64,000 bases of DNA from UBA11663 sp049616325 (GCA_049616325.1 JBMZHG010000005.1:22756-86755), one strand, 5' to 3'; positions 47,280-56,188 are shown, counted from the first letter of the stretch. The notes: generated by a model from the letters alone, not told the origin. Numbers and translations: made by a program.

Positions 47280-47827
47280 TTCACGTTCTCTACCTCGACG
47301 ACGAAGAACACAATTTGACGGCCTTCCGCGCGGCCTTCCGCCGTGACTTCCACGTCCATGTCACCACCGTTCCTTCGGAGGCAGTTCGCATGCTGCGAGA
47401 GCATCCCATCGAGGTCGTCATCTCAGACCAAAAAATGCCGGACATCAGTGGCGTGGAGTTTTTCGAGATGATCATGGCCGATCACCCCGATCCGGTGCGC
47501 ATGCTGCTCACAGGCCACGCAGACATCGATGCGGTGATCGACGCCATCAACAAGGGACGAATCTACAAGTACATCTCCAAGCCTTGGAACGAGGCCGAGC
47601 TCAAGCGGTTGGTTGAGGAGGCAGCTGAACTTCACCGGGCACGCGTGCGAAGCAGCCAACTCTCGGAGTCCTATGCCCGAAACCTGAAGGCACTTCGAGA
47701 TGCGCTGGAGCAAATTCGGAAAGAATCCCATGAAACAGCGGAACTTCCTGATGATCAGCGTGTGAATTGGAACACCTTGTTGAGCCGTGCCATCGAGTGG
47801 ATTGAGAACCCAGATTCGGATTTCTAA
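47276..47827 (+). CDS. Response regulator (receiver domain plus helical tail)
   Basis: A 183-aa protein. The receiver domain shows D8-D9, phospho-acceptor Asp51 (VVISDQKMPD), Thr79 and Lys102 (ISKPWN), of the RpfG-like receiver type. After about residue 120 there is only a helical coiled tail (SSQLSESYARNLKALRDALEQIRKE), not the HD-GYP output domain that such receivers usually carry. It overlaps the kinase stop as ATGA and must be its direct partner. Output is probably by protein contact. Confidence 0.9.
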   Translation: MIHVLYLDDEEHNLTAFRAAFRRDFHVHVTTVPSEAVRMLREHPIEVVISDQKMPDISGVEFFEMIMADHPDPVRMLLTGHADIDAVIDAINKGRIYKYISKPWNEAELKRLVEEAAELHRARVRSSQLSESYARNLKALRDALEQIRKESHETAELPDDQRVNWNTLLSRAIEWIENPDSDF

Positions 47828-47867
47828 CTTGTGTGAATGGCGCATCCGTTTTGATGCGAGCTCGTCG

Positions 47868-47875
47868 TATCTTCC
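47868..47875 (+). promoter_or_regulatory. Possible -7 box (TAtcTTCC) before the second response regulator
   Basis: TATCTTCC ends 6 bases before the ATG at 47882. A 6-bp inverted repeat CGCATC/GATGCG at 47841-47858 lies between the two regulator genes, without a T run. Confidence 0.35.
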
Positions 47876-47881
47876 AGGTCC

Positions 47882-48262
47882 ATGCAATTTCTGCTCATCG
47901 ACGACAGCGACATTGACAATGCGGTCAACACCAAGCTTCTGAAGCTATCTCGGTTGACCCAGGACATCCAGCCTTTCACAGATCCGGTTGCGGCATTGGA
48001 ACACGTCAAGCGTCACGGTCCGACCTGGACGTCGCCTCGTTGGATTCTTCTCGACATCCAAATGCCGGGCGTCGACGGATTTCAGTGGTTGGATGGCTTT
48101 CGGGCACTGCCTGAAGCAGTGCAGCAAATGTGCCGAATCTACATGCTCAGCGCGAGTATTGACCGAGAAGAGTTGAAGCGTGCAGAGAAAGATCCGAGTG
48201 TCATTGCGTTGATGGAAAAGCCACTCGACGTGTACATGTTCCGCCAACTCATCGACCTCTGA
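47882..48262 (+). CDS. Single-domain response regulator (CheY-like)
   Basis: A 126-aa receiver with D7-D8, phospho-acceptor Asp58 (WILLDIQMPG), Ser90 and Lys113 (MEKPLD). It ends with the receiver fold, so it has no output domain. Bacteroidota commonly use such CheY-like proteins as phosphate sinks or contact effectors. It lies 54 bases downstream of the first regulator, with its own promoter-like box, and is convergent with the pirin gene 13 bases on. Confidence 0.9.
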   Translation: MQFLLIDDSDIDNAVNTKLLKLSRLTQDIQPFTDPVAALEHVKRHGPTWTSPRWILLDIQMPGVDGFQWLDGFRALPEAVQQMCRIYMLSASIDREELKRAEKDPSVIALMEKPLDVYMFRQLIDL

Positions 48263-48275
48263 CTCGAACGCACAA

Positions 48276-49112
48276 TCACCATTGCATGGGCACCTCAATC
48301 AAGAGGAGTCGGGCGTCTTCGGCGACCTTGATGTCAAAACTTTCCGTGTTCCACACACCTACGGCATCCCGGCGGCCCAACTTTTGACCGGCCACAGACG
48401 CCTCTCCTTCCAGGAGCATCGCGTACACGCCTTGGCCCGCTCCGTGCAACTCGTAGGAGTTTTTCCAGCCTGACGACAATTGTCCGACGTGGAACCACGC
48501 GTTTTGATGAATGCGAACGCCCTCCTTTCCGTCGGGGGATACCACGCATTGAAGGTTGTCGCGTTGCTTGGCCAGATCCATGGTGATTTGGTCGTAGGTG
48601 GGGGTAAGGTCTCGCTCGTTGGGGAAGACCCAAATCTGCAAGAACCGCACGTCCTCATCCACGTTGCGGTTCTTCTCGCTGTGCATGACCCCGGTGCCGG
48701 CGCTCATGATTTGGACGTCGCCCTCCTTAATCACGGTTTTGTTCCCCATGCTGTCCTGATGCTCGAGGTCGCCAGACAGCGGAATGCTGATAATTTCCAT
48801 GTTGTCGTGGGGGTGGGTGCCAAACCCCGCCCCGCCCGTAACGGCATCGTCATTCAACACACGCAACGCTCCGAAGTGCATACGTTCCGGGTTGTGCCAG
48901 CTCGCAAAGCTGAAGCTGTGGTGCGTGTCAAGCCAACCGTGGTCGGCGTGGCCTCGGGATTCGGCGGGGTGAAATACGGTGTTCATTGTGTTGGCAGGTT
49001 GTCCCATGGCGGAGCTGCAGAACGAAAGCATCGCGCTTAGTACCAGGGCAGATATCGAAGTGAGGGAGAAAACGTTCATGACCAGTCGAATGACAACCAA
49101 CTTCGGGTGCAT
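48276..49112 (-). CDS. Pirin family protein with N-terminal signal peptide
   Basis: A 278-aa bicupin. The normal pirin/YhhW start (FHPAESRGHADHGWLDTHHSFSFA) lies at residues 48-71, and metal ligands His100, His102, His144 and Glu146 are all present (GTHPHDNMEI, GVMHSE). Pirins of this group bind iron and may oxidise flavonols such as quercetin. Upstream of the cupin, the frame encodes a basic start MHPKLVVIRL, a hydrophobic core (SALVLSAMLSF) and a small-residue region SSAMGQ, that is, a convincing signal peptide. If the internal ATG at 48986 were used, the enzyme would be cytosolic. The upstream M42 gene is 57 bases away. Confidence 0.85.
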   Translation of the reverse strand: MHPKLVVIRLVMNVFSLTSISALVLSAMLSFCSSAMGQPANTMNTVFHPAESRGHADHGWLDTHHSFSFASWHNPERMHFGALRVLNDDAVTGGAGFGTHPHDNMEIISIPLSGDLEHQDSMGNKTVIKEGDVQIMSAGTGVMHSEKNRNVDEDVRFLQIWVFPNERDLTPTYDQITMDLAKQRDNLQCVVSPDGKEGVRIHQNAWFHVGQLSSGWKNSYELHGAGQGVYAMLLEGEASVAGQKLGRRDAVGVWNTESFDIKVAEDARLLLIEVPMQW

Positions 49113-49169
49113 TTTCAAGGTGAAACAAAAAAGGTGCAGGTGCCCCCTTTCTCGTTTTGTTGTTTGAGC

Positions 49170-50255
49170 TCAGAGGTATTTGAAGTCTTCCCCCGGCTTG
49201 ATGTTTTGAAGCGTCTCGTAGATGAGACGAATGCAGTTTTCGACGTCGTCCTTGTGCACCATCTCCACCGTTGTGTGCATGTAACGCAACGGCAGCGAAA
49301 TGAGTGCGCTCGGCACACCCATGTTCGAGTAGGCGAATGCGTCCGTGTCGGTGCCGGTGAAACGGCTCGCCGCTTGACGTTGGAACGGAATCTTGTTCTT
49401 GTCCGCGGTATCGATGATGCGCTGAAGCAAGTTGTTCTGCACGGCAGGACCGTAGGTGACGCTTGGGCCCTTGCCCGCCGCGGTGTCGCCCTGCTCGATC
49501 TTGTTGAGCATCGGCGTGTGCGTGCAGTGCGTCACGTCAGTGACGATCGCCACGTCAGGCTGCAAGCGCTCGGCGATCATTTGGGCGCCGCGCAAGCCGA
49601 TCTCCTCCTGCACCGAGTTCGTGAGGTACAGCCCAAACGGCAGCTTGACCTTGTTCTCGTGCAACAAGCGAGCCACCTCGGCAATCATGAAGCCTCCCGC
49701 CCGGTTGTCGAGCGCACGACCGACGTACCAATCCTTGTTGAGGACCATGAACTCGTCGGGGTAGGTCACGACGCACCCCACGTGGATGCCCATCTTCTCC
49801 ACCTCTTCCTTGTTCTTGGCTCCGACGTCCAAGAAGATGTTCTTCAACGTGGGCGCTTCTTCTTTTCCGGCCGAGCGGGTGTGGATGGCAGGCCAGCCGA
49901 ACAAGCCCGGTACGACGCCGTTTTTGGTGTGGATGTTCACCCGCTTGGACGGGGCGATCTGGTGGTCGCTTCCGCCGTTGCGGCGCAAGTAGATGAAACC
50001 GTCGCTCGTGATGTAGTGCACGAACCAGCTGATCTCGTCGGCGTGCGCCTCGATGACCACCTTGTACGGAGCGTCTGGGTTCACGACGCCGACTACGGTG
50101 CCGTACGTGTCGACGATGTGAGTGTCGATGTAGGGCTTGATGTAGTCGAGCCAGAGTTTTTGGCCTTCGGTCTCAAAGCCTGTGGGCGACGCGTTGTTCA
50201 GGTACGCCTCCAGGAACTTCTGGGACTTCGCCGTGATGATTTTCTTCTTTGCCAT
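49170..50255 (-). CDS. M42 family metallopeptidase (glutamyl aminopeptidase/deblocking type)
   Basis: A 361-aa cytoplasmic di-zinc aminopeptidase. Metal and catalytic residues can be seen: His71 in EAHADEISW, Asp183 in GRALDNRAGG, Glu217/Glu218 in SVQEEIGLRGA, Asp240 in VTDVTH, and a late His in YMHTTVEMVH. M42 enzymes form dodecameric tetrahedral particles that degrade peptides from the N-terminus. The start MAKKKII is supported by a TAATTTTG -7 box 4 bases upstream with TTG 18 bases further. It is followed by the pirin gene on the same strand. Confidence 0.95.
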   Translation of the reverse strand: MAKKKIITAKSQKFLEAYLNNASPTGFETEGQKLWLDYIKPYIDTHIVDTYGTVVGVVNPDAPYKVVIEAHADEISWFVHYITSDGFIYLRRNGGSDHQIAPSKRVNIHTKNGVVPGLFGWPAIHTRSAGKEEAPTLKNIFLDVGAKNKEEVEKMGIHVGCVVTYPDEFMVLNKDWYVGRALDNRAGGFMIAEVARLLHENKVKLPFGLYLTNSVQEEIGLRGAQMIAERLQPDVAIVTDVTHCTHTPMLNKIEQGDTAAGKGPSVTYGPAVQNNLLQRIIDTADKNKIPFQRQAASRFTGTDTDAFAYSNMGVPSALISLPLRYMHTTVEMVHKDDVENCIRLIYETLQNIKPGEDFKYL

Positions 50256-50259
50256 GGCC

Positions 50260-50267
50260 CAAAATTA
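50260..50267 (-). promoter_or_regulatory. -7 promoter box of M42 peptidase gene (TAatTTTG)
   Basis: On the minus strand an exact TAnnTTTG ends 4 bases before the ATG at 50255, and a TTG (plus-strand CAA at 50286-50288) lies 18 bases upstream as -33. This is one of the most complete promoters in the window. Confidence 0.6.
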
Positions 50268-50331
50268 CCGCGGGAGAGCCCCGCTCAACGCAGCACTCCC
50301 CCGGCAGTTGTTCACCGCGTGCGGTGAGATG

Positions 50332-52131
50332 TTAGAACGGGTATTTGTTCTTGTCGATCAGGGCCTGCGCCACGCGACGACGGGCCTCCTTCGTGTTGAA
50401 GGGGTCGACCTTTGTGAAGCGCTTCATGCCCATGAGCATCATCTTCAACTCGTCCCCGTCTGCGTAGCCCATGAGGGCCTCCTTGCCCGCGACGTTTATT
50501 TTGTCGGCCGCCCAGTAGAGGTAGGTCTGCATCATGTCGGTCGGCAACGCAGCGGCTTCGGCACCTTGGGTCTGAGCGACTTTCTGAGCGCGCAGCACAA
50601 GGCTTTCGGCCGCGTAAGCCCAAATCGCCATGTCCGCGATGCCCATCAGAATCTCCTGCTCTTTGGCGAGGGACATCATGAGCTTTTGGGCCGCAGAACC
50701 CGCCACCATGAGCGTGGCCTTCTTGAAATTCTTGACGTAGGCCAAGTGCTTCTCGTAGATGTCCGCCGGCGCGTCCCCAAACTCGGGAATGCCCGTCAGC
50801 TCATTCGCCACGGCCATCGCAGGCGTCATCAAATCGAGCTCGCCTTTCATGGCCTTCTTCAAGATCATGTCGACGGTGAGCATGCGGTTGATCTCGTTGG
50901 TGCCCTCGAAGATTCGGTTGATGCGGGCGTCGCGGTACGCGTGCTCGGCGCGGGTTTCCGCGCTGTAGCCCATGCCGCCGTGCACCTGCACCGCTTCGTC
51001 GACCACGTAGTCCGTGACCTCCGAGCCAAGGATTTTCATCATGGCGCACTCGGGCGCAAAGGCCGCGATGCCCTTCAGCGTCGCCTCGCCCTTGTCCATG
51101 CCGCCAGCAGCGAGGTCAGCAATGGCGTCGTCGATGTTTTGGGTGGCGCGGTACACGGCCGTCTCCAGCGCGTAGGTCTGAATGGCCATCTCGCCGAGCT
51201 TGTGGCGAATCGCCCCGTACTTGCTGATCGGACGGCCAAACTGCTCCCGCGCGTTCGTGTACTTCACGCTTTCCGTGATGGCATCTTTGCAGGATCCGAT
51301 GACCACGCCGCCTAGCTTGATGCGCCCGATGTTGAGGATGTTCACGGCAATCTTAAATCCCTTGCCACGCTCGTACAGGAGGTTTTCGACGGGCACTTCC
51401 ACGTCGTTGAAGAAGACCTGGCGCGTGCTCGAACCCTTGATGCCCATCTTCTTTTCCTCGGGGTTCATTGTGATGCCGTCGTAGCCCCGCTCGCAGATGA
51501 ACGCGCTGAGGTTTTCGTCGTCGTCAATCTTGGCGAAGACGATGAGGATGTCCGCAAATCCGCCGTTGGTGATCCACATCTTTTGGCCGTTCAGCACGTA
51601 GTGTGTGCCGGCTGCGTTGAGCTTGGCCGAAGTCTTGCCGCTGTTGGCGTCGGACCCGCTGCCTGGCTCGGTCAAGCAGTAGCAGCCCTTGAGTTCGCCC
51701 GTGGCGAGGCCGGGGACGTACTTCTGCTTTTGGGCGTCGTTGCCATAGTAAAGGATGGGAAGCGTCGCGATGCCTGTGTGTGCCGAGAAGCTGACGGCAA
51801 AGCTGTGCGCGCCGCCCATGCTCTCCGTGATGAGCATCGTGCTCTTAAAGTCCAAACCAAGCCCCCCGAGCTCTTCCGGCACGGAGCTGCCGAGCAGGCC
51901 GAGCTCACCCACTTCTTCGAGCAGTTTGGGGGTCAGGCCTTCCTCCTGCGCTTCGATGCGTTCGAGGTTGGGGATGATGCGTTGCGCCACAAAGTCCAGA
52001 CCGGTTTGCAGCATCATGCGATGCTCTTCGGTCCACTCTTCAGGCGTGAAGATTTCGTCGGCGCTCACGTCACGGATGAGAAATTCACCGCCGGTGATGG
52101 CCTTGGATGGAGTAGGGTTTCCAGTTGTCAT
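50332..52131 (-). CDS. Acyl-CoA dehydrogenase
   Basis: A 599-aa flavoenzyme, the long type with a C-terminal helical extension found in Bacteroidota. Family motifs include CYCLTEPGSGSDANS (flavin/substrate region), WITNGGFADI, and RIFEGTNEINRM with the probable catalytic Glu near residue 425; QVHGGMGYSAE is the FAD-binding loop. It catalyses the first dehydrogenation step of fatty-acid beta-oxidation, passing electrons to ETF. It is the last gene of the marR operon, 9 bases after the thiolase stop. Chain-length preference cannot be deduced. Confidence 0.95.
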   Translation of the reverse strand: MTTGNPTPSKAITGGEFLIRDVSADEIFTPEEWTEEHRMMLQTGLDFVAQRIIPNLERIEAQEEGLTPKLLEEVGELGLLGSSVPEELGGLGLDFKSTMLITESMGGAHSFAVSFSAHTGIATLPILYYGNDAQKQKYVPGLATGELKGCYCLTEPGSGSDANSGKTSAKLNAAGTHYVLNGQKMWITNGGFADILIVFAKIDDDENLSAFICERGYDGITMNPEEKKMGIKGSSTRQVFFNDVEVPVENLLYERGKGFKIAVNILNIGRIKLGGVVIGSCKDAITESVKYTNAREQFGRPISKYGAIRHKLGEMAIQTYALETAVYRATQNIDDAIADLAAGGMDKGEATLKGIAAFAPECAMMKILGSEVTDYVVDEAVQVHGGMGYSAETRAEHAYRDARINRIFEGTNEINRMLTVDMILKKAMKGELDLMTPAMAVANELTGIPEFGDAPADIYEKHLAYVKNFKKATLMVAGSAAQKLMMSLAKEQEILMGIADMAIWAYAAESLVLRAQKVAQTQGAEAAALPTDMMQTYLYWAADKINVAGKEALMGYADGDELKMMLMGMKRFTKVDPFNTKEARRRVAQALIDKNKYPF

Positions 52132-52140
52132 GTCGTTGAG

Positions 52141-53316
52141 TTAGAGCATTTCAAACACGCCGGCCGCACCTTGTCCGGTGCCCACGCACATCGTGACGAT
52201 GCCGTGCTTGGCGTTTTGGGTTTTCAATTCGTGGAGAAGCTGCACGGTGAGCTTGGCACCGGTGCAGCCGAGGGGGTGACCCAACGCGATGGCGCCACCG
52301 TGGACGTTGACGGTTGCCGGGTCGAGGTCGAGTTCGCGAAGCACGGCCACGCTTTGGCTCGCAAAGGCTTCGTTCAGCTCGTACAAGGCGATGTCGGACT
52401 TGCTCAGTCCCGCGCTCTTCAGCGCTTCGGGTACCGCGTAGATTGGGCCGACGCCCATGATGCGCGGCTCGAGCCCGCTGACGTGGTAGGATTTCAAGCG
52501 CGCAATGGGCTCCACGCCGAGTTCCTTGAGCATGCGCTTGCTGACCACCATGACAAACGCGGCGCCGTCCGAGGTCTGTGAACTGTTGCCGGCAGTGACC
52601 GAACCGCCTTCGGCGAATACGGGACGGAGCTTGGCGAGGGCCTCGGCGTTGGTGCCGCGTCGCACGCCTTCGTCGGTGTCGATGACGTGCTGGCGTTCTT
52701 GGCGCTTTTCGTCTTCGTCGAGGTAGACTTCGTTCACCGTGATGGGGGTGATGCCTGCCGCGAACGCGCCGCTGTCGAGGGCGGCGGCGGCGCGGGCGTG
52801 GCTCTCCACCGCGAAGGCGTCCTGGTCCTCCCGCGAGATGTTGAATTCCTTGGCTACGGCTTCGGCCGTCAAGCCCATGCCCCAGTACCACTCGGGATTG
52901 TGCTTGGCGACACGGGCGTTTGGCACGAGACGCCAACCGCCAAACGGAATGGGCGTCATCGTTTCAACGCCACCTGCGATGATGCAATCGGCCATGCCCG
53001 CGTGGATTTTGGCCGACGCGATGGCGATGGTTTCGAGGCCGCTGGCACAGTACCGGTTCACGGTCATGCCTGGCACCTTTTCCGTATCGAGGCCCATAAG
53101 GGAGACCATGCGGCCTAGGTTCAGACCCTGTTCGGCTTCGGGGGTGGCGTTGCCGACGATGACGTCGTCGATGCGCGTTTTGTCCAGGTTGGGAAAATCC
53201 GCCACCAACCGACGGATTACTTGTTCTCCCAAATCGTCGGCCCGCAGAAAACGGAACCCACCACGTGGGGCTTTGGCAACGGCGGATCGGTACCCGCCTA
53301 CGATGTATGCGTCCAT
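52141..53316 (-). CDS. Acetyl-CoA C-acyltransferase (thiolase)
   Basis: A 391-aa thiolase of normal length. Catalytic residues are Cys90 (NRYCASGLE), His347 (GHPLGCTGA) and Cys377 (CVGTGQG); NEAFA is at 315-319. It performs the final beta-oxidation step, cleaving 3-ketoacyl-CoA. The start overlaps the stop of the fused dehydrogenase/hydratase gene as TGATG, and the acyl-CoA dehydrogenase follows 9 bases after. The three enzymes are a complete oxidation cycle. Confidence 0.96.
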   Translation of the reverse strand: MDAYIVGGYRSAVAKAPRGGFRFLRADDLGEQVIRRLVADFPNLDKTRIDDVIVGNATPEAEQGLNLGRMVSLMGLDTEKVPGMTVNRYCASGLETIAIASAKIHAGMADCIIAGGVETMTPIPFGGWRLVPNARVAKHNPEWYWGMGLTAEAVAKEFNISREDQDAFAVESHARAAAALDSGAFAAGITPITVNEVYLDEDEKRQERQHVIDTDEGVRRGTNAEALAKLRPVFAEGGSVTAGNSSQTSDGAAFVMVVSKRMLKELGVEPIARLKSYHVSGLEPRIMGVGPIYAVPEALKSAGLSKSDIALYELNEAFASQSVAVLRELDLDPATVNVHGGAIALGHPLGCTGAKLTVQLLHELKTQNAKHGIVTMCVGTGQGAAGVFEML

Positions 53317-55694
53317 CAGTTCCGGAGGATTTTGCCCTTTTGAATGAGGCTCTGCATGCGCTCAAGGGTCTTACGCTGTGTGCAGAGTTCGACAAAGGCC
53401 CGACGTTCGAGGTCGAGCAAGTATTGTTCGCTCACGTCGGTCCGGGAGCTTAGGTCGCCGCCGCACATCACGTAGCCGAGCTTCTCACTGATGAGGGCGT
53501 CGTGCTCCGAGATGTAGTTGCCCGCTTTCATGCTGTTGGCCCCGGCGTAGACGATGCCCATGCCTTCTTGGCCCATGACGGTGATGTCCTTGCGCTTAAC
53601 CGGCTGCGTGTAGCCTTGGTCGGCCATCGCCAGTGCGGCGGCCTTGGCGCGGGCAAGTTGATCGCGGCGATTCACCACAACCTCGTCCACGCCTTCCCGG
53701 AAGTAACCGAGTTCAAAGGCCTCGTACGCCGATGTTGCCACCTTGGCTTGGCCAATGGTAAGGAAGCGGTTGCGCATCGCGTTGATTCGGACGTCGCCTT
53801 CCTTCAATTCGTCGTTCAAGCGAAGCACAAACTCTTTGGTTCCGCCACCCCCAGGAATGACTCCAACCCCAAACTCCACCAAGCCGATGTAGGTCTCGGC
53901 GTGGGCCACGACTTTGTCGACGTGGAGACACACCTCACAGCCGCCGCCCAACGTCAATTGGTGGGGCGCCGCCACCACGGGAATGCCGCTGTAGCGAAGG
54001 CGCATGGTCGTGTTTTGGAACATGCGAACGGCGTAGTCCAACTCGTCCCATTCCTGTTCGACGGCCATCATGAAAATCATGCCCACGTTGGCGCCGGCCG
54101 AGAAATTCCCGCCCTCGTTGCTGATGACCACGCCGCGCCATTTGGGGTCGCTTTCCGCCAGGTCAATGACCTTGTTGAGGCCCTCGAGAATCTCTGCCCC
54201 GATGGTGTTCATCTTGGTGTGGAAAGCGATGTTGAGGATGCCGTCGCCGAGGTCTTGGACGGTGCAGCCGCTGTTGGACCAAACCGTCTTGTCGGCCCCC
54301 AACAACGACAGCGCGATACGTCCGTCCTGTCCGGGAATAACAGTGTGGCTCTTCGTCGGCACGTCCCAACAGGTTCGCTTTCCTCCGGCCACGCCGTAAA
54401 AGCTCGTGGCCCCAGACGCGACGAGTTCGTGCACCCAGCCCGCCACCTCGAGTCCGCGCGCGGCGCAGGCATCGAGTCCGGCCTGAAGTCCAATCGCGTC
54501 CCAGCTTTCAAACGCCCCGAGTTCCCACCCGAAGCCGGCGCGGAGCGCGTCGTCGATGCGGTAGGCCTCGTCGCTGATTTCCGGCACGCGGTGACTCACG
54601 TACGCAAAAACGTCCGCGAAAATGCGGCGGTAGAATTCACCCGCCTGGTCCTGCCCGTTGAACAGCAGCTTGGTCCGCTCACGCAGGTCGTCGACGTTTT
54701 TCGCGGCGGCGAGGGTGGCGAACTGAACCTTTTGTTTGGGCTTGTACTCAAGGGTCTTCAAATCCAACGCGTGGATCTCTTTCTTGCCGTCGGTCACCAC
54801 CTTCTTGTAGAAGCCCTGGCCCGACTTGCTTCCCAACCAGCCTTGGTCGACCAAATGTTGGACGTAGGAGGGGACGTCGAACACTTCGGATCGTTCGTCG
54901 TTGGGGCAGTTGTCGGCCACACCTTTCGCCACGTGGACAAGCGTGTCCAATCCAACCACGTCGCACGTGCGGAACGTCGCGCTCTTGGGACGACCCATCG
55001 CCGGACCGGTCAATTTGTCCACGGCTTCGACGCTCAAGCCCATGTCTTCCACGGTGTGGAAGAGCGCTTGGATGGCGAAGACGCCGACGCGGTTCGCGAT
55101 GAATGCCGGCGTGTCTTTGCAGAGCACGCTCTGCTTTCCCAGAATGCGTTCGCCGTAGGCGGCGAAGAAATCGAGCACTTCGGGCAACGTGTCGGGACCG
55201 GGAATGATCTCCAACAGTTGCAAGTAACGCGGCGGATTGAAGAAGTGGGTGCCGCAGAAATGTTTGCGGAAGTCCTCGCTTCGCCCCTCGGCCAGCATGC
55301 CAATGGGAATGCCGCTTGTGTTGGACGTGATGAAGGTGCCGGGCTTGCGGTGCTGTTCGACCCGTTCAAACAGCTGCTGCTTGATGTCGAGTCGTTCGAC
55401 CACAACCTCGATGATCCAATCGCAGTCCGCAATGCGCGGAAGGTCGTCGTCAAAGTTTCCGGTCTCTATGCGTGAGGCAAACCGCTTGCTGTAAATGGGG
55501 GACGGCTTCGACTTGAGGGCTTTGGCCAAATGTCCAGCTGCCACGCCATCACGCGGCCCGTCTTCTGCGGGCAGGTCGAGCAACATGACCTCCGCGCCGC
55601 ACTGGGCGAGGTGGCATGCAATGGCCGATCCCATCACGCCTGAGCCAAGGACGGCCACGCGTTTGATTCGATGGAAGGGGAGAGAAGTTGTCAT
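53316..55694 (-). CDS. Fused 3-hydroxyacyl-CoA dehydrogenase/enoyl-CoA hydratase
   Basis: A 792-aa bifunctional enzyme. The NAD-binding dehydrogenase comes first (GSGVMGSAIA, about residues 17-26; HFFNPPRYLQLLEI), followed by its C-terminal helical domains, and the enoyl-CoA hydratase/isomerase domain lies in the second half (GGNFSAGANVGM, PHQLTLGGGCEVCLH, LVEFGVGVIPGGGGTKEF). This order is the reverse of FadB and is common in Bacteroidota and Actinobacteria. It does the second and third steps of beta-oxidation. The start ATG at 55694 overlaps the marR stop as ATGA. Confidence 0.95.
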   Translation of the reverse strand: MTTSLPFHRIKRVAVLGSGVMGSAIACHLAQCGAEVMLLDLPAEDGPRDGVAAGHLAKALKSKPSPIYSKRFASRIETGNFDDDLPRIADCDWIIEVVVERLDIKQQLFERVEQHRKPGTFITSNTSGIPIGMLAEGRSEDFRKHFCGTHFFNPPRYLQLLEIIPGPDTLPEVLDFFAAYGERILGKQSVLCKDTPAFIANRVGVFAIQALFHTVEDMGLSVEAVDKLTGPAMGRPKSATFRTCDVVGLDTLVHVAKGVADNCPNDERSEVFDVPSYVQHLVDQGWLGSKSGQGFYKKVVTDGKKEIHALDLKTLEYKPKQKVQFATLAAAKNVDDLRERTKLLFNGQDQAGEFYRRIFADVFAYVSHRVPEISDEAYRIDDALRAGFGWELGAFESWDAIGLQAGLDACAARGLEVAGWVHELVASGATSFYGVAGGKRTCWDVPTKSHTVIPGQDGRIALSLLGADKTVWSNSGCTVQDLGDGILNIAFHTKMNTIGAEILEGLNKVIDLAESDPKWRGVVISNEGGNFSAGANVGMIFMMAVEQEWDELDYAVRMFQNTTMRLRYSGIPVVAAPHQLTLGGGCEVCLHVDKVVAHAETYIGLVEFGVGVIPGGGGTKEFVLRLNDELKEGDVRINAMRNRFLTIGQAKVATSAYEAFELGYFREGVDEVVVNRRDQLARAKAAALAMADQGYTQPVKRKDITVMGQEGMGIVYAGANSMKAGNYISEHDALISEKLGYVMCGGDLSSRTDVSEQYLLDLERRAFVELCTQRKTLERMQSLIQKGKILRN

Positions 55695-56164
55695 TTCTGG
55701 AGAGATTCGGTTTGGGGTTGCCAGTTGAGGGGGATTAACTGTTCGGGGCATTCGAGTACTTCGTTGAGGCTCGCCAGCCCTCGGAGGAGCTGTTCCACGG
55801 CTTCGTCGCCCAGCAATTCATGAAGTCGCCCATTCAGTTCGACGACCAAATCACGGGTCTGTCGTCTTGCCTGGACGCCTTCTGGAGTCAGGAAGACTCG
55901 GACAGACCTCCGGTCGGAAGTGTCAGGCCTTCGCTCAATCAAGCCGCGATCCTCCATGCCCTTCAGCGTTCGGGAAAGGCTTGTGGCCTCCATGCCCATC
56001 CGCGGTCCGAGTTTGGTGCTGGGGGTTCCTTCTCGCTCGATGCTCAGAAGCGCATAACCCACGCTCATGGAAATGCCGTGCGCTTCGGCCAAGCTGGTGT
56101 AGAGCCGAGCCAATTTGCTCCAGCCCCAGCGCAACTGAAAGTCGATGGTTTCTTGTGCGTTCAT
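55691..56164 (-). CDS. MarR-family transcriptional regulator of the beta-oxidation operon
   Basis: A 157-aa winged-helix protein. The recognition region is GMEATSLSRTLKGMEDRGLIERRP (residues 58-80) and the wing DTSDRRSVRVFLT (81-93). It heads the operon of fused dehydrogenase/hydratase, thiolase and acyl-CoA dehydrogenase, overlapping the next gene as ATGA. MarR proteins in this position usually repress the operon until an acyl-CoA binds. Two palindromic sites upstream are candidate operators. The start ATG at 56164 is preferred over the TTG-like longer frame, as a -7-like box ends 6 bases before it. Confidence 0.92.
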   Translation of the reverse strand: MNAQETIDFQLRWGWSKLARLYTSLAEAHGISMSVGYALLSIEREGTPSTKLGPRMGMEATSLSRTLKGMEDRGLIERRPDTSDRRSVRVFLTPEGVQARRQTRDLVVELNGRLHELLGDEAVEQLLRGLASLNEVLECPEQLIPLNWQPQTESLQK

Positions 56165-56170
56165 CGCGTC

Positions 56171-56177
56171 CAAAGTA
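56171..56177 (-). promoter_or_regulatory. -7-like promoter box of marR operon (TACTTTG)
   Basis: On the minus strand TACTTTG ends 6 bases before the marR ATG. It has the same one-base-shorter form as at dtd. The first palindrome starts 12 bases upstream, in the core promoter region. Confidence 0.45.
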
Positions 56178-56188
56178 CACACAACTGC

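Noticed and set aside
47841..47858. CGCATC-N6-GATGCG hairpin between the two receiver genes as a terminator
   Set aside because: The 6-bp stem is not followed by a T run and the next gene starts 24 bases on; too weak to call.
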